A stretch of DNA of 64,000 bases from Prostheceraeus crozeri (lineage: Eukaryota; Platyhelminthes; Polycladida; Euryleptidae): the NCBI GenBank assembly GCA_907163375.1, contig CAJQUW010009053.1, positions 74,501-138,500 of the forward strand, in the 5' to 3' direction. Each line of letters starts with the position of its first letter. Positions within the stretch are counted from its first letter, which is position 1. Made by a program: the position numbers and the translations under genes. Shown here one piece after another: positions 9,485 to 18,889 of this stretch. The notes under the pieces were generated by a model. The model saw only the letters and a program-made list of their open reading frames with translations, searched no databases and was not told the DNA's origin.

Positions 9485-11065
9485 ATGGGGAAGAAGCAAC
9501 ACCAGAAAGATAAGCTCTGGCTTACCACCACGGAATGGAGTACGTTATATGGCGGAAAGAAAGCAGCAAACAGGACTGACGAGAAGAAGCGATTTCGCCG
9601 TCTCCCGTATCATTGCTGTGCCATTTCATTTACACCATTTGAAACGCCTTATTGTACGAAAGACGGAGTAATTTATGATCTATCGAACATAGCGCCATTC
9701 ATCAAGAAACACGGAATTAATCCGGTGAATGGAAAGAAGATGGGTGCTAAAGACTTGGTCAAATTGAATTTCCACAAGAATAAGGACGGTAAATATCATT
9801 GTCCAGTGACATACAAAGTGTTCAATGAAAATTCTCATATCGTTGCTATTGCTACGTCGGGTAATGTTTACGGTTTTGAAGCAATTGAGAGGCTTAACTT
9901 GAAACCTAACCTAATGAATGATCTACTGACAAATGAACCTTTCGCCAAATCCGACATCATTCAAATACAAGATCCCAGTAATTTAGAGAAATTCAATATC
10001 TCCTCATTCTATCACACTCTTCATAAACTCGAGGAGAAAGACAAAAATCGTGCGTCTGGCAGTAAAGTTCGAGCACCTAATTTAGAAACAAGAGAAACTT
10101 TGCAACAGTTATCAAAAGATTACAAGGCCACAGGAAGAGGCTTTGATTCTGCTACCGATCAGGAAGAAACAGGCAATAAGAAGCAGCGAGATCATATCAA
10201 TGCTGCTCACTATTCTACTGGTCAAGTCGCAGCTTCGCTAACGTCAACTGTGATGACTGTTCAAACAAAGGTCGAGGCGGCTATTTTGGAGGAAGATGAA
10301 GTTCGTTATCCGCGGATTAAGAAGAAGGCGTATGTTAGACTGATTACCTCACATGGGAATTTGAATTTGGAGCTCCATTCAGACATTGTTCCAAAAACAT
10401 GTGAAAATTTCTTGTTACTTTGCAAACGACGCTATTATGATGATACCTGTTTTCATCGCTCGATTCGGCATTTCATGATACAAGGTGGGGATCCTCAAGG
10501 AGATGGCACTGGAGGCGAATCTGCTTGGGGAAAACCATTTGAAGATGAATTTAAATGGAATCTCGTTCACGAAGGAAGAGGTATCTTATCAATGGCTAAT
10601 TCTGGGAAGGACACGAATCGCTCTCAATTCTTCATAACATTTCGGTCATGTAAACATTTGAATAAGAAACATACTGTCTTTGGCAAAGTGGTGGGTGGTT
10701 TAGAAACATTGGACAATATTGAGAGTGTGGAGACCGATACGAATGATCGGCCGATCGAAGACATACGTTTGCTGTCAACCGTGGTGTTCGTAGATCCGTT
10801 TGATGAGGTCGATGAGCAGCTGAAACAAGAGAGAGAATCCAAGAGTAAAGAAGAAGCGGCTCAACGTCAGAAGTCGGAATCCGTGACGAAGCAGCGAGAT
10901 AATGTCAAGAATGGACAGCCCGTTGTATTCAGGAAAGGGGTGGGAAAATTTCTGAATTTGAAGAGGCATAAAAGTCTTATCACGTCGGACGATGTCTCTT
11001 CTCAGCCGAAGAAGCAAAAAGCTGTGAACAGTAAAGTTGGTCTAAACGACTTTAGTATGTTTTGA
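9485..11065 (+). CDS. PPIL2: PPIL2, U-box cyclophilin (RING-type E3 ligase PPIL2)
   Basis: 526 codons without an intron, about the length of human PPIL2 (520). The family is nuclear, associates with the spliceosome and has U-box ubiquitin-ligase activity. Residues 1-40 are the conserved basic start (MGKKQHQKDKLW). Residues about 35-110 form the U-box-like domain (CCAISFTPF..PYCTKDGVIYDL), followed by a second similar segment with HCPVTYKVF at 105-113. The cyclophilin domain spans about 282-440: FHRSIRHFMIQGGD (R325, F330, M331, Q333) and SMANSGKDTNRSQFF. At the position of cyclophilin A Trp121 it has His391; human PPIL2 has Tyr, and loss of this Trp is linked to absent isomerase activity. The C-terminus is a basic, coiled-coil-like tail ending NDFSMF. 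The start is supported by the family's N-terminal sequence. Nothing suggests damage. Confidence 0.95.
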   Translation: MGKKQHQKDKLWLTTTEWSTLYGGKKAANRTDEKKRFRRLPYHCCAISFTPFETPYCTKDGVIYDLSNIAPFIKKHGINPVNGKKMGAKDLVKLNFHKNKDGKYHCPVTYKVFNENSHIVAIATSGNVYGFEAIERLNLKPNLMNDLLTNEPFAKSDIIQIQDPSNLEKFNISSFYHTLHKLEEKDKNRASGSKVRAPNLETRETLQQLSKDYKATGRGFDSATDQEETGNKKQRDHINAAHYSTGQVAASLTSTVMTVQTKVEAAILEEDEVRYPRIKKKAYVRLITSHGNLNLELHSDIVPKTCENFLLLCKRRYYDDTCFHRSIRHFMIQGGDPQGDGTGGESAWGKPFEDEFKWNLVHEGRGILSMANSGKDTNRSQFFITFRSCKHLNKKHTVFGKVVGGLETLDNIESVETDTNDRPIEDIRLLSTVVFVDPFDEVDEQLKQERESKSKEEAAQRQKSESVTKQRDNVKNGQPVVFRKGVGKFLNLKRHKSLITSDDVSSQPKKQKAVNSKVGLNDFSMF

Positions 11066-11954
11066 TCTTTATTGATAGTAAAATTGTACATTTGTGAATA
11101 CGGATCAAATTATGTACATGTACAGACCTCGTCTATTTGCAAACTTATGATTGTATATCAGAAATCGATTATACCATTTTTTTGTAATTAAAATGTTTTC
11201 CTGGCAATATTGAATCTCGCTAGAGAGAGTTTATTAAAGTAAGTTTAATCAATTTATTTGGCCGAAATTCCACTTATCAAAACAAAGTAGACTATTGTCC
11301 TGTCAGTTGGCCGTCGCGTTTCCTCTGTTATTGTTAGTAATAAAGAAGTTTTGAGCCAAAGTTTCGAATCTACTTAATTGATAATATTGGTAAAACTCAA
11401 TTTTTCCAAGCAATATTGTGATTGAAATCTTAAATCAATACTGTTGGATTACTTGGCTATATTTCAGGTGGTCCAAGTAAAAAGTAAGCCTATCTAGTCC
11501 TTCGTGTTGTAAATAAACCGGTACTTTTTTGATCAATAAATAACCGGTCATCTTTAAAAAAATCGATGATTTTTGAGTGTCTATCATTTTCCTAATTTTG
11601 ATAATTATAGACAAAATATTACAAATGGAACAGTTCCTGCTATTTCATAGGAGTTTTATGCGGATTTTGTCCGATCGCAATGGACGTCGCACTATCGGCA
11701 TTATTCCGTGTTAGCGGCATGAATATGGAAACAAGAGGAGGGACAATCGATGGCTCTTCCGCAAATTTTGTAATCTCATGGAATGGTCTCCGCAATCAAC
11801 TTTTGCTGAGTAGTTATTCACCAGCAAGAGCAGGATAGGGCCTATATACATCAGCAAAAGTGCAACTAAACTTTGCAAAAACGGAATTGAATTGGCAGAA
11901 AGTATAGCGGTCTGCTTCCTAACAATTTTGAAATCATCAATAAATCCTGTCAAA
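11066..11954. other. PPIL2 3' UTR and spacer
   Basis: AT-rich sequence after the PPIL2 stop. Candidate poly-A signals AATAAA occur near 11,340 and 11,512, and ATTAAA near 11,190 and 11,233. No other gene recognised before the hAT target site at 11,955. Confidence 0.5.
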
Positions 11955-11962
11955 GTTACGAG

Positions 11963-14612
11963 TAGGGTGCGGCGATGTTTTATTTTCCCCAACGATCGAT
12001 TTAATTTCGATTTTTTTCCGATTTCGATTTTTTTGTAAAACAAAAAATCATTTCAAAACAGTCTGAGCTTTATTTTCTAATTACGTGTAAGTGGGCGATA
12101 CATGTATGACAAACGTCTCAAAATATCGGCCAATACTGAATCATATGAAAGCATATGAAGTCTAATTAGAAAAACGCATTACCCCCTACTCATTCAAAAG
12201 TTTACTGTTGCGTCTGATTTTGATCAGTTGCCGTGCGCGCAAGCCACTCAAATTTGCACGACTGGGCGTTTTGGTATTGCCCGTTACACTTCCTAGTCTT
12301 TCCGAAGCCGTGTTTGTTGCTGGAATGCACAAGAATTGTCGGCCATTTCTGGCCAAATTTGCAAGATTCTGCAGTTGATTCTTCCAGAAGGCAAGAACGT
12401 CAAATTTCTTGTGGTCGGGTGCAGGATTTGTTTGCTCCACCAATTCGACATATCGCTGCCACTCCATCATACCTCGGTCTTTGATGTTTTTGCAATCTGA
12501 TTCCACCGGAGATCTAATTTTCATCTGCGACCACAAGGAAACACGTTGTCGTTTCTCATCAGACTTTTCTTGGCTCACTCCTGCAGTAATCACCTTCTCT
12601 TCTGTGTGAGATGCTTTCTGCATGAAGTCGACAATACGCGCGACGATAATGTTCTTCGCAACATCAACTTGTGTGGAAAAGAGAATACGTAGAAATCGTG
12701 GATCGATCGCAGATGCGACCAACAGAATTGGTTGTTCATTACCAGGTGTCACTTGTTCAATTCTGGATTTCATCGAGTTCAATATTGTGACTTTGAATGA
12801 AGTCAAGGCGGTGGGGACGTCGATAGATCCAATGAGTTCAGTCAGGGTTGATAGTAGAGGCAGGATAAGATTGATCGAAGGAGACAGTCCACAACACAAG
12901 TCACGAGTAACTTCCTCGAAAGGTGCCAACAATGATGTCAAGGTTTCGAGTATTTCCCACTCACTGTTTTGGAGAATCGGTGGAGGATTGCGTGAATTCC
13001 GAATTTCGAGCAATGAGCGATTGATTTCTTGACGATTTTCTATCATCACTGACCAAGTATAGAAAGATGAGTTCCTTCGAGTTGGAACATCTTGCGGAAT
13101 TCTTTGAACCGATTTTCCAGATTCTTGCTGCAGATTATTTAGAAGTCGAACTCCAGGATTGCTACGATGGAAGAAGCCAGCTATCGCTCGACAAGATTTC
13201 CGAAGATCATTCGCTGCCTCACAGGCTTTGAAGGAGTCTTCAATACACAATTGTAGTGTGTGAGCCATGCAAGGCATCCAAGGAATTACAGTCAATTCAA
13301 TACCTCGTCGAACATTGCCAGCGTTGTCGGTCACTCCAGCCTCGAATATCTGATCATTAACATCGATGGACATTTCTTCCATTAATCCACGCAGACATAC
13401 TGTGATATCGTTTCTCCAGTATGGTCTATCCGACGAATTGAAAGGTTCAACTCCGATGCAATAGGAATGTAGCCGGTAGTCGGCGTCAATAGAAGATGCA
13501 GTCACTTCTAAGAAACTCTCATGATTCTTAGCGTCGTAGAAATCGAGAGTTATTGCGTATGATGGGAAATCATTCTCTTGGAAAAAGTTCTGCATTTTCA
13601 CATCGATTTCTCGTTCCAAAGTCGGAAGCACAGTGCGCCGCATTTTGGTCTCACTAGAATGTCATATCTGTCGTTCAAGCATTCGACAAACTTGCGAAAA
13701 TGTTCATTTTCGACGAAACGAATAGATAGATATCCCTCAGCGATAGTTTGAGCAAGTAGACGATCGAGCTTTAGAGCTTTGGCACTACCATGTGGATACT
13801 TGTGAGGAACCCCAAAGGAAGTTTCGATGGTCTATTGACGAGATGGAGATGGCTTTCTTTTCACCGCCTTCTTTGCTTTCTTCTCTGACATCTCCTGCTG
13901 AAGATCGGAGTAGATTTTCGGATGATTGTCTTTCAAATGTCTGAACATATTGGTAGTTCGATCCATCCTTCACCTTTACACTCGGATTTCTACAGCCACC
14001 TGTGAGACATTTCGCTCACGTCTTGCAATTGTCTAAAGTAAAATAACGATGTATTTGTGATTTCTGTTTCGTGGACATAACGACGGTTGGGGGAGCGTAG
14101 AATGCCGAAATCAGCGTCCCAACGAGTTTCGTCACCTGCTGCTCACCTTAAATCAACTATTTTTAGCTTCCCTAAGAAATAGTGCACTGACTCAAGGACA
14201 ATGCCAACGCCGCTGACTCGTAGCTTCAACCACAGAATTGGCTTCAACAGTTGGTTGGCTTCAACTGACATCACAGATTAGTCACACAATAGACTGCCTG
14301 AGCCGATTCTGGCTGATAGCAGTAGCAGTCTAGCACAGCAACTTGTTTGATGATCAAGTAACCATCCCACATGTAGCTAGGTGGGAGGAATCACAGAAAA
14401 TTTCAATTAAGAAATCGTTCTCGCGTACATGAAATGAATTGGGTTTGACCACTTCCCATACCTGTATTGACCTGAATTGGGAAATGTAGCATTTATCTAT
14501 CAAAACGAAAAAATCGAACTGAAAATCGCGATCTCTTTTGATTACCGATCGATTTTCGATTTTTCAATTCCGATCGATTTTTTTCCCGATCGATTTAAAT
14601 CGCCGCACCCTA
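11963..14612 (-). mobile_element. hAT transposon (hAT-1) with intact ends
   Basis: A 2,650-bp element bounded by the 8-bp target duplication GTTACGAG (11,955-11,962 and 14,613-14,620). Its terminal inverted repeats start TAGGGTGCGGCGAT on the left and end ATCGCCGCACCCTA on the right. Both subterminal regions are rich in CGATCGATTT and TTCGATTTTT repeats. An 8-bp duplication and a BED-finger transposase inside are hallmarks of the hAT superfamily. The transposase lies on the minus strand and has a stop and a frameshift, so the element is not autonomous as it stands, but its ends look usable. Confidence 0.93.
12186..14030 (-). pseudogene. hAT transposase with BED zinc finger, lightly broken
   Basis: Coding on the minus strand. 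The N-terminal part (about 14,030-13,655) reads a BED-type finger with Cys residues near 14,027-14,000 and TTNMFRHLKDNHP, then a basic linker. It needs a frame change near 13,965, has an in-frame TAG at 13,832-13,834, and changes frame again near 13,655. The remaining 485 codons (13,643-12,186) are open. They contain ITLDFYDAKNHESF (Asp34, first catalytic), GVTDNAGN (Asp106, second), PWMPCMAHTLQLCIEDSF (the C..H motif), and the C-terminal dimerisation block FLCIPATNTASERLGS, with the catalytic Glu at 448. Family members usually read ASERVFS; the Gly here is unusual. The methionine at 13,643 is probably not the true start. Confidence 0.88.
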
Positions 14613-14953
14613 GTTACGAGCTAATTACAATTCGCATTGGTAATGAAATAATGCTAGTTCTGGCATTATAAAGTAATTATGCCCTTCCTTATGCTGTTCT
14701 GACAACAAAGCAGACAATTCCAATTTAGTTCGCGAAGTGAAAGGCTTCTGTCTTTTAATTGAATATTTTTTAAAAGCAGATCCGCGGATGTGCTTATAAA
14801 GCACAATTCAATCTAATTCAAGAAGTGTTTCAAGCGTGTAGAATGTATAGGCTGTGCGGACCGTCGTTTGTGCATGTCAATTCGACTTCTTCTATCAGTG
14901 CATAAAATTAACACTAGAACCGCCAAGAATTTTACATACCTTTAACCGCCAAA

Positions 14954-14972
14954 TGCAGTCAAAATGACTGCA
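14954..14972. repeat. Subterminal palindrome, piggyBac-1 left
   Basis: TGCAGTCAAAATGACTGCA, an 8-bp inverted repeat around AAA, 42 bp inside the left end. The same motif recurs at 17,296-17,314 and, with TTT in the centre, at 17,475-17,493. A role as a transposase-binding site is inferred from its position only. Confidence 0.8.
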
Positions 14973-15421
14973 ACATAAAAGATAATGAATAGAACCCTGT
15001 AATTACCTGACATCCTAAAATTTCTACCGGTTATTATTGGCTCATCATTTATCATGGTAATTGGACATATTATTGCTATACTTACTTTCATAAACAAAGT
15101 GGTTTATATGAGTAAACATATATACTGTGTTATGCACTATATTTTCATTTATGCATTAAAACTAATTATTTAGAATTTGCTGCGAAAAAAATATCACTGT
15201 TTATTGGATAGTTGACTTTTTGCAAGTAAGTTATTTAATTTTGTCTAATAGCATTTATTTTACTTTTGGAATGATAAATTCATTTATTATTATTTATATT
15301 TCCTAAAGAATTGAAAATTATAATAAAAGGCAGCAAAAAAACAAAGTTCTAATTTGTACTGTAATTGGTTTTTACAGTAACTGCAAAACTGTCATGGTTT
15401 CCAAAAATCATTTGGCACAGT

Positions 15422-17098
15422 TTATACATGTACAATGATGATTTTGTTTGCAGAACATGGACCACAGCACCATTTTTTGCATGTACTGCAAACATTCCCA
15501 CCTTTGTTCTTATGTTTGCTTATTTGGCACTCCTTTCGCTTTAGTGCTGTTCTAGCTGGAGATTCTGAAACGGATGCAGGCAAATTGACCTCAAAAGGTT
15601 TGAAAATTTGACACATTCTCTCTCCCAAGAAAAGAAGATAATCTCGCCTGAGATTGATTTTTGGCAAGCAATTTTATATATAATCCATGAATTTAGGGCA
15701 ACGATGTCCCAACAAATTGTAAAATACGTGCATTGGCCATCTGCGTGAGCCCGCCTTCGTGGAATACATACGTGTCATGCTATCGAACATGTCAACGCCA
15801 TGTTTCGTTTTGTTGTAAAAATTGACCGTTTCGGGAAGATTTTTCGGTCCGCCGCCAAAAGTACAAAGATTCATGCATCGACGATAGAACGCAGACTGAT
15901 TTTTCTGATTTTGATTTATACACCGTCAAAGAACATTTCTTGTTAGAGTTCAAGAAGAATCTTGATTCGTAACGCATCATATCCTTTTCCATTTGAGGTA
16001 ACTTTTCCGGTAATTCGCGGCGATTCTTCCTGATGGTACCAACCATGGTAATCTTTTGTTCTTCCAATGCAGAGGCAAGACTCAAGGACGTAAAGTAATT
16101 GTCACATGTGATGTTATATCCCAATTTCTTGTACGGTTTCACCAATTCACAAACGACGTATTCAGACAAAGTAACATTGCTTGGACGACTTTCCTCCTTT
16201 CCCAAATACGGTAAGCTGTTCAGGACATATTTTGTTTCGGTATCACACAGAACCCAGAACTTTATGCCGAATTTATCCGGTTTGTTCGGCATATATTGGG
16301 TAAATGGGCATCTGCATTTCGATGGCAAGAGCTGTTCATCAATCGTGAGGAATTCTTTAGGGGTGTACATGTCCTGGCTATTGTCAATCATACGTTTCCA
16401 AATATCACGTATCAAGCAGAACTTGTCGGATAAAACTCTACTTCGCCGAGAAGTTTTCTCATCAAATCTGAGAAATCCTATAATCTCACGAAAGCGGTTG
16501 CGAGACATAGTATTCTGTACTATTGGAATACCCCATTTATCACTCCATAATGCTTCAAGATCAAACTTTGAGGCTGACGTCGCACCACGAATATACATAA
16601 TTCCAATTACAGCGAGCAGCTCTTCTTTGGAGAAGGACCATTCCGAATCAGGTTTTTGTCGATTGGCTTCAGTTATTGTACATGCATGAATGTGATTCAC
16701 AATATAGTTATCGAATAGAAGATGAAAGGCGGAAAATACATCGTCTGAGGAGATAGATCGTTTGCAGCGATAAGAAAGTCCGGGTTTAGCTGTGAAGATA
16801 TTCTTCGAAGAGATCGGTCCTCGTCGCTCACGATTTGTTTCTTGCCACAAAGTACTTTTATCTTTACCCAGATATGGTGGTAATTCGGTTTCTTGTCGGT
16901 CTCCGTTTATTGTGCCCATCGTCTGATTATTGATTCGTCGTCAATCTCAACATCTTCATTGTCACTAATGGATGAATTTTCACTCTCGATTATAAATTCG
17001 TCCATGGTCACCTCTTCGTCATCCGATACTTCTCCATTCAATTGCGTTATCATCTGTAAAGCAGTTTGCGCAGATATTCGTCGACGTCGTGCTGCCAT
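15422..17098 (-). pseudogene. piggyBac transposase (DDE), frameshifted
   Basis: Minus-strand coding in three blocks. Block 1 (17,098-16,907) starts MAARRRRISAQ and is acidic, as in piggyBac N-termini. After a frameshift near 16,910, block 2 (16,919-15,792) contains FLTIDEQLLPSK (first Asp, residue 194 of the block), QYMPNKPDKFGIKFWVL and ITCDNYFTSLSLA (second Asp, residue 273). After a second frameshift near 15,860, block 3 contains KTKHGVDMFDSM (third Asp). It has an in-frame TAA at 15,674-15,676 and then continues to a Cys-rich C-terminus (CSTCKKWCCGPC) at 15,422. All catalytic residues are present; only the frame is broken. Confidence 0.92.
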
Positions 17099-17295
17099 CG
17101 TAAGACTTCTACTGTCCTTTTCTGATAGTCAACTTTCTTCTAAAGTGAGCGTATGATGAGAAACTAAACACTTGATCGATATGGTATATCCATGACTTGA
17201 TCCTGTTCATGTTGATGAATGATGACTCACTGTTTTGTTAGCGTTAAAAATGAGATATCTAAGCTTGAAAGTTGAAGACTAATACTTTACTGATT

Positions 17296-17314
17296 TGCAG
17301 TCAAAATGACTGCA
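17296..17314. repeat. Subterminal palindrome, piggyBac-1 right inner
   Basis: Exact copy of the 19-bp TGCAGTCAAAATGACTGCA motif seen at the left end of the same element. Confidence 0.8.
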
Positions 17315-17474
17315 ATTGGCGCTTAAAGATATATTGTCGTGTATTTTCAACCATAGATATATTTACTCATGAATTCTAACTTAATTTCATTCCTTGGATA
17401 TGTGCAATAAATGTCATAGCTTCTGATTATCACAACTAATTCAGTTAAGGCTCTGGCTGTATTCAAAAATTGAT

Positions 17475-17493
17475 TGCAGTCAATTTGACTGCA
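17475..17493. repeat. Subterminal palindrome, piggyBac-1 right outer
   Basis: TGCAGTCAATTTGACTGCA, adjoining the right terminal repeat at 17,495-17,508. The two right-end copies and one left-end copy make the termini asymmetric, as is common in piggyBac elements. Confidence 0.8.
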
Positions 17494-17730
17494 ATGGCGG
17501 TTCTAGTGTTAACGTGGTTGGTTGTTCCCATCGCACCGTGGACAAAAAGCATTGCTATGTGTGAAATCTTCAGTCGATGAAATTCATCCGATCAAACTTA
17601 ATAAATGATTAACCATAGCTGGGAAAAAATTCCTTAGGTCTTACTCTGTGGATGAACTTTCAAATTCTGGGATTCATCGAATGGAACTTTATAAAAGAAG
17701 ATTCATATTTTTAGAATTTATCTAGACCAT

Positions 17731-17758
17731 AAGGTGGGTGAGGTGAATAAGGCCCACC
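17731..17758. repeat. Left terminal repeat of a TA-flanked outer element (candidate)
   Basis: TAAGGTGGGTGAGGTGAATA followed by AGGCCCAC. Its reverse complement, with one mismatch, occurs at 55,806-55,833. Each copy has TA at its outer edge. Everything between the two copies is accounted for by CACTA and piggyBac insertions plus about 1.3 kb, some of which encodes a transposase C-terminus. I infer that these are the two ends of one old pogo-like element. Confidence 0.55.
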
Positions 17759-18123
17759 TGACAGACTTAGAGCTCTACACACTACACTAGTGGACAGAAT
17801 TGCGGAAACATTGCAATTTATATATGATTTTATGCGTTAATTGTAATTTATTGTCATTTTACACGATAATTGCAATAAAATGATGCAATATATAAATTGC
17901 AATTTTTGTATTTTTCGTTTGCGAAATTTTCATCGTACATTTATCATCATCGATTCATCTCAGTGTTGCTTCCTTTACAAAGATTTTTGCTCTCTTCAGG
18001 ATAAAAAATGAAAACATTCATATAATTGCTACTTTTTGTTGATTATAATTGATATCACTGTAGTATACGAAAATTGTAATAAAAATACCCTAATGACCAT
18101 ATTGCAATATGGTCATTATAATA

Positions 18124-18142
18124 CTATATATATATATATATA
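18124..18142. repeat. TA microsatellite
   Basis: A short (TA)n run at the start of the tandem array in CACTA copy 1. Copy 2 has only CTATAGATAAG at the matching place. Confidence 0.85.
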
Positions 18143-18159
18143 AATACGAAATGTGCTCT

Positions 18160-18824
18160 CCTGCCACACCGAGAATTGTACTCTCCTGCCCCACTTGTAC
18201 ATGAAGGGACCAGGGCCTACAACAATCGTCGGACCAGGCATTTGGAGGTGCTCTGACTGTCATATATCTTCATTCATATCAGTACATATCACAGCACAAT
18301 CATATTCCGCAAAAGCTAACTCTAAATATGAAAATTGAGGGCCTACAGCAATCGATCGTCGGACCAGGCATTTGGAGGTTCTCTGACAGCCATAGCACTT
18401 CTTTCACATCAGTACATATCAATGCACAATCATATTCCGCAAAAGCTAACTCTAAATACGAAAATTGAGGGCCTACAGCAATGGACGGACCATGCATTTG
18501 GAGGTGCTCTGACTGTCATATATCTTCATTCATATCAGTACATATCACAGCACGATCATATTCCGCAAAAGCTAACTCTAAATACGAAAATTGAGGGACC
18601 AGGGCCTACAGCAATCGTCGAACCAGCAGTACATATCAATGCACAATCATATTCCGCAAAAGCTCATACGTGGGGCAGGAGAGTCAGTGGGGCAGGAGTG
18701 CACATGGGGGCAGGAGCGTACAGTTGTGGGGCAGGGGCGTACATTTCATAATCGTCCGTGTGGCAGGAGAGTACAAGTGGGGCAGGAGAGTACAATTCGG
18801 TGGGGCAGGAGCGCATATTTCTTA

Positions 18825-18825
<1 letters not shown>
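18160..18825. repeat. Subterminal tandem array, copy 1
   Basis: Two repeat kinds. (a) About four units of 118-130 bp, each carrying CCAGGCATTTGGAGG, ATCAGTACATATCA, TATTCCGCAAAAGCTAACTC and TTGAGGGCCTACAGCAAT. (b) A GC-rich minisatellite, TGGGGCAGGAGNGTACA, flanking them (18,160-18,200 as the reverse complement; 18,670-18,815). The same array occurs in copy 2 (45,035-45,830) in the opposite orientation, although the sequence to its left is in the same orientation in both copies. Long open frames across the array arise because the unit has few stops; they are not genes. Confidence 0.9.

Positions 18826-18888
<63 letters not shown>
18826..18888. repeat. TA microsatellite
   Basis: An uninterrupted (TA)n run of about 63 bp. 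It marks the left border of the 4.9-kb segment that copy 2 lacks. Confidence 0.95.

Positions 18889-18889
<1 letters not shown>

Larger units (their letters stand above)
14908..17512 (-). mobile_element. piggyBac transposon (piggyBac-1), TTAA ends
   Basis: A 2,605-bp element including TTAA at each end (14,908-14,911 and 17,509-17,512). Perfect 14-bp terminal inverted repeats follow: CACTAGAACCGCCA on the left and TGGCGGTTCTAGTG on the right. A piggyBac transposase lies on the minus strand. Three 19-bp near-palindromes of the form TGCAGTCAnnnTGACTGCA sit close to the ends. The transposase has frameshifts and a stop, so this copy cannot move itself, but both termini look complete. Confidence 0.93.

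Noticed and set aside
11711-12043. 110-codon minus-strand frame across the hAT left border
   Set aside because: It spans the transposon boundary at 11,963, so it cannot be an original gene.
16099-16689. 196-codon plus-strand frame inside piggyBac-1
   Set aside because: Exact antisense shadow of the transposase core.
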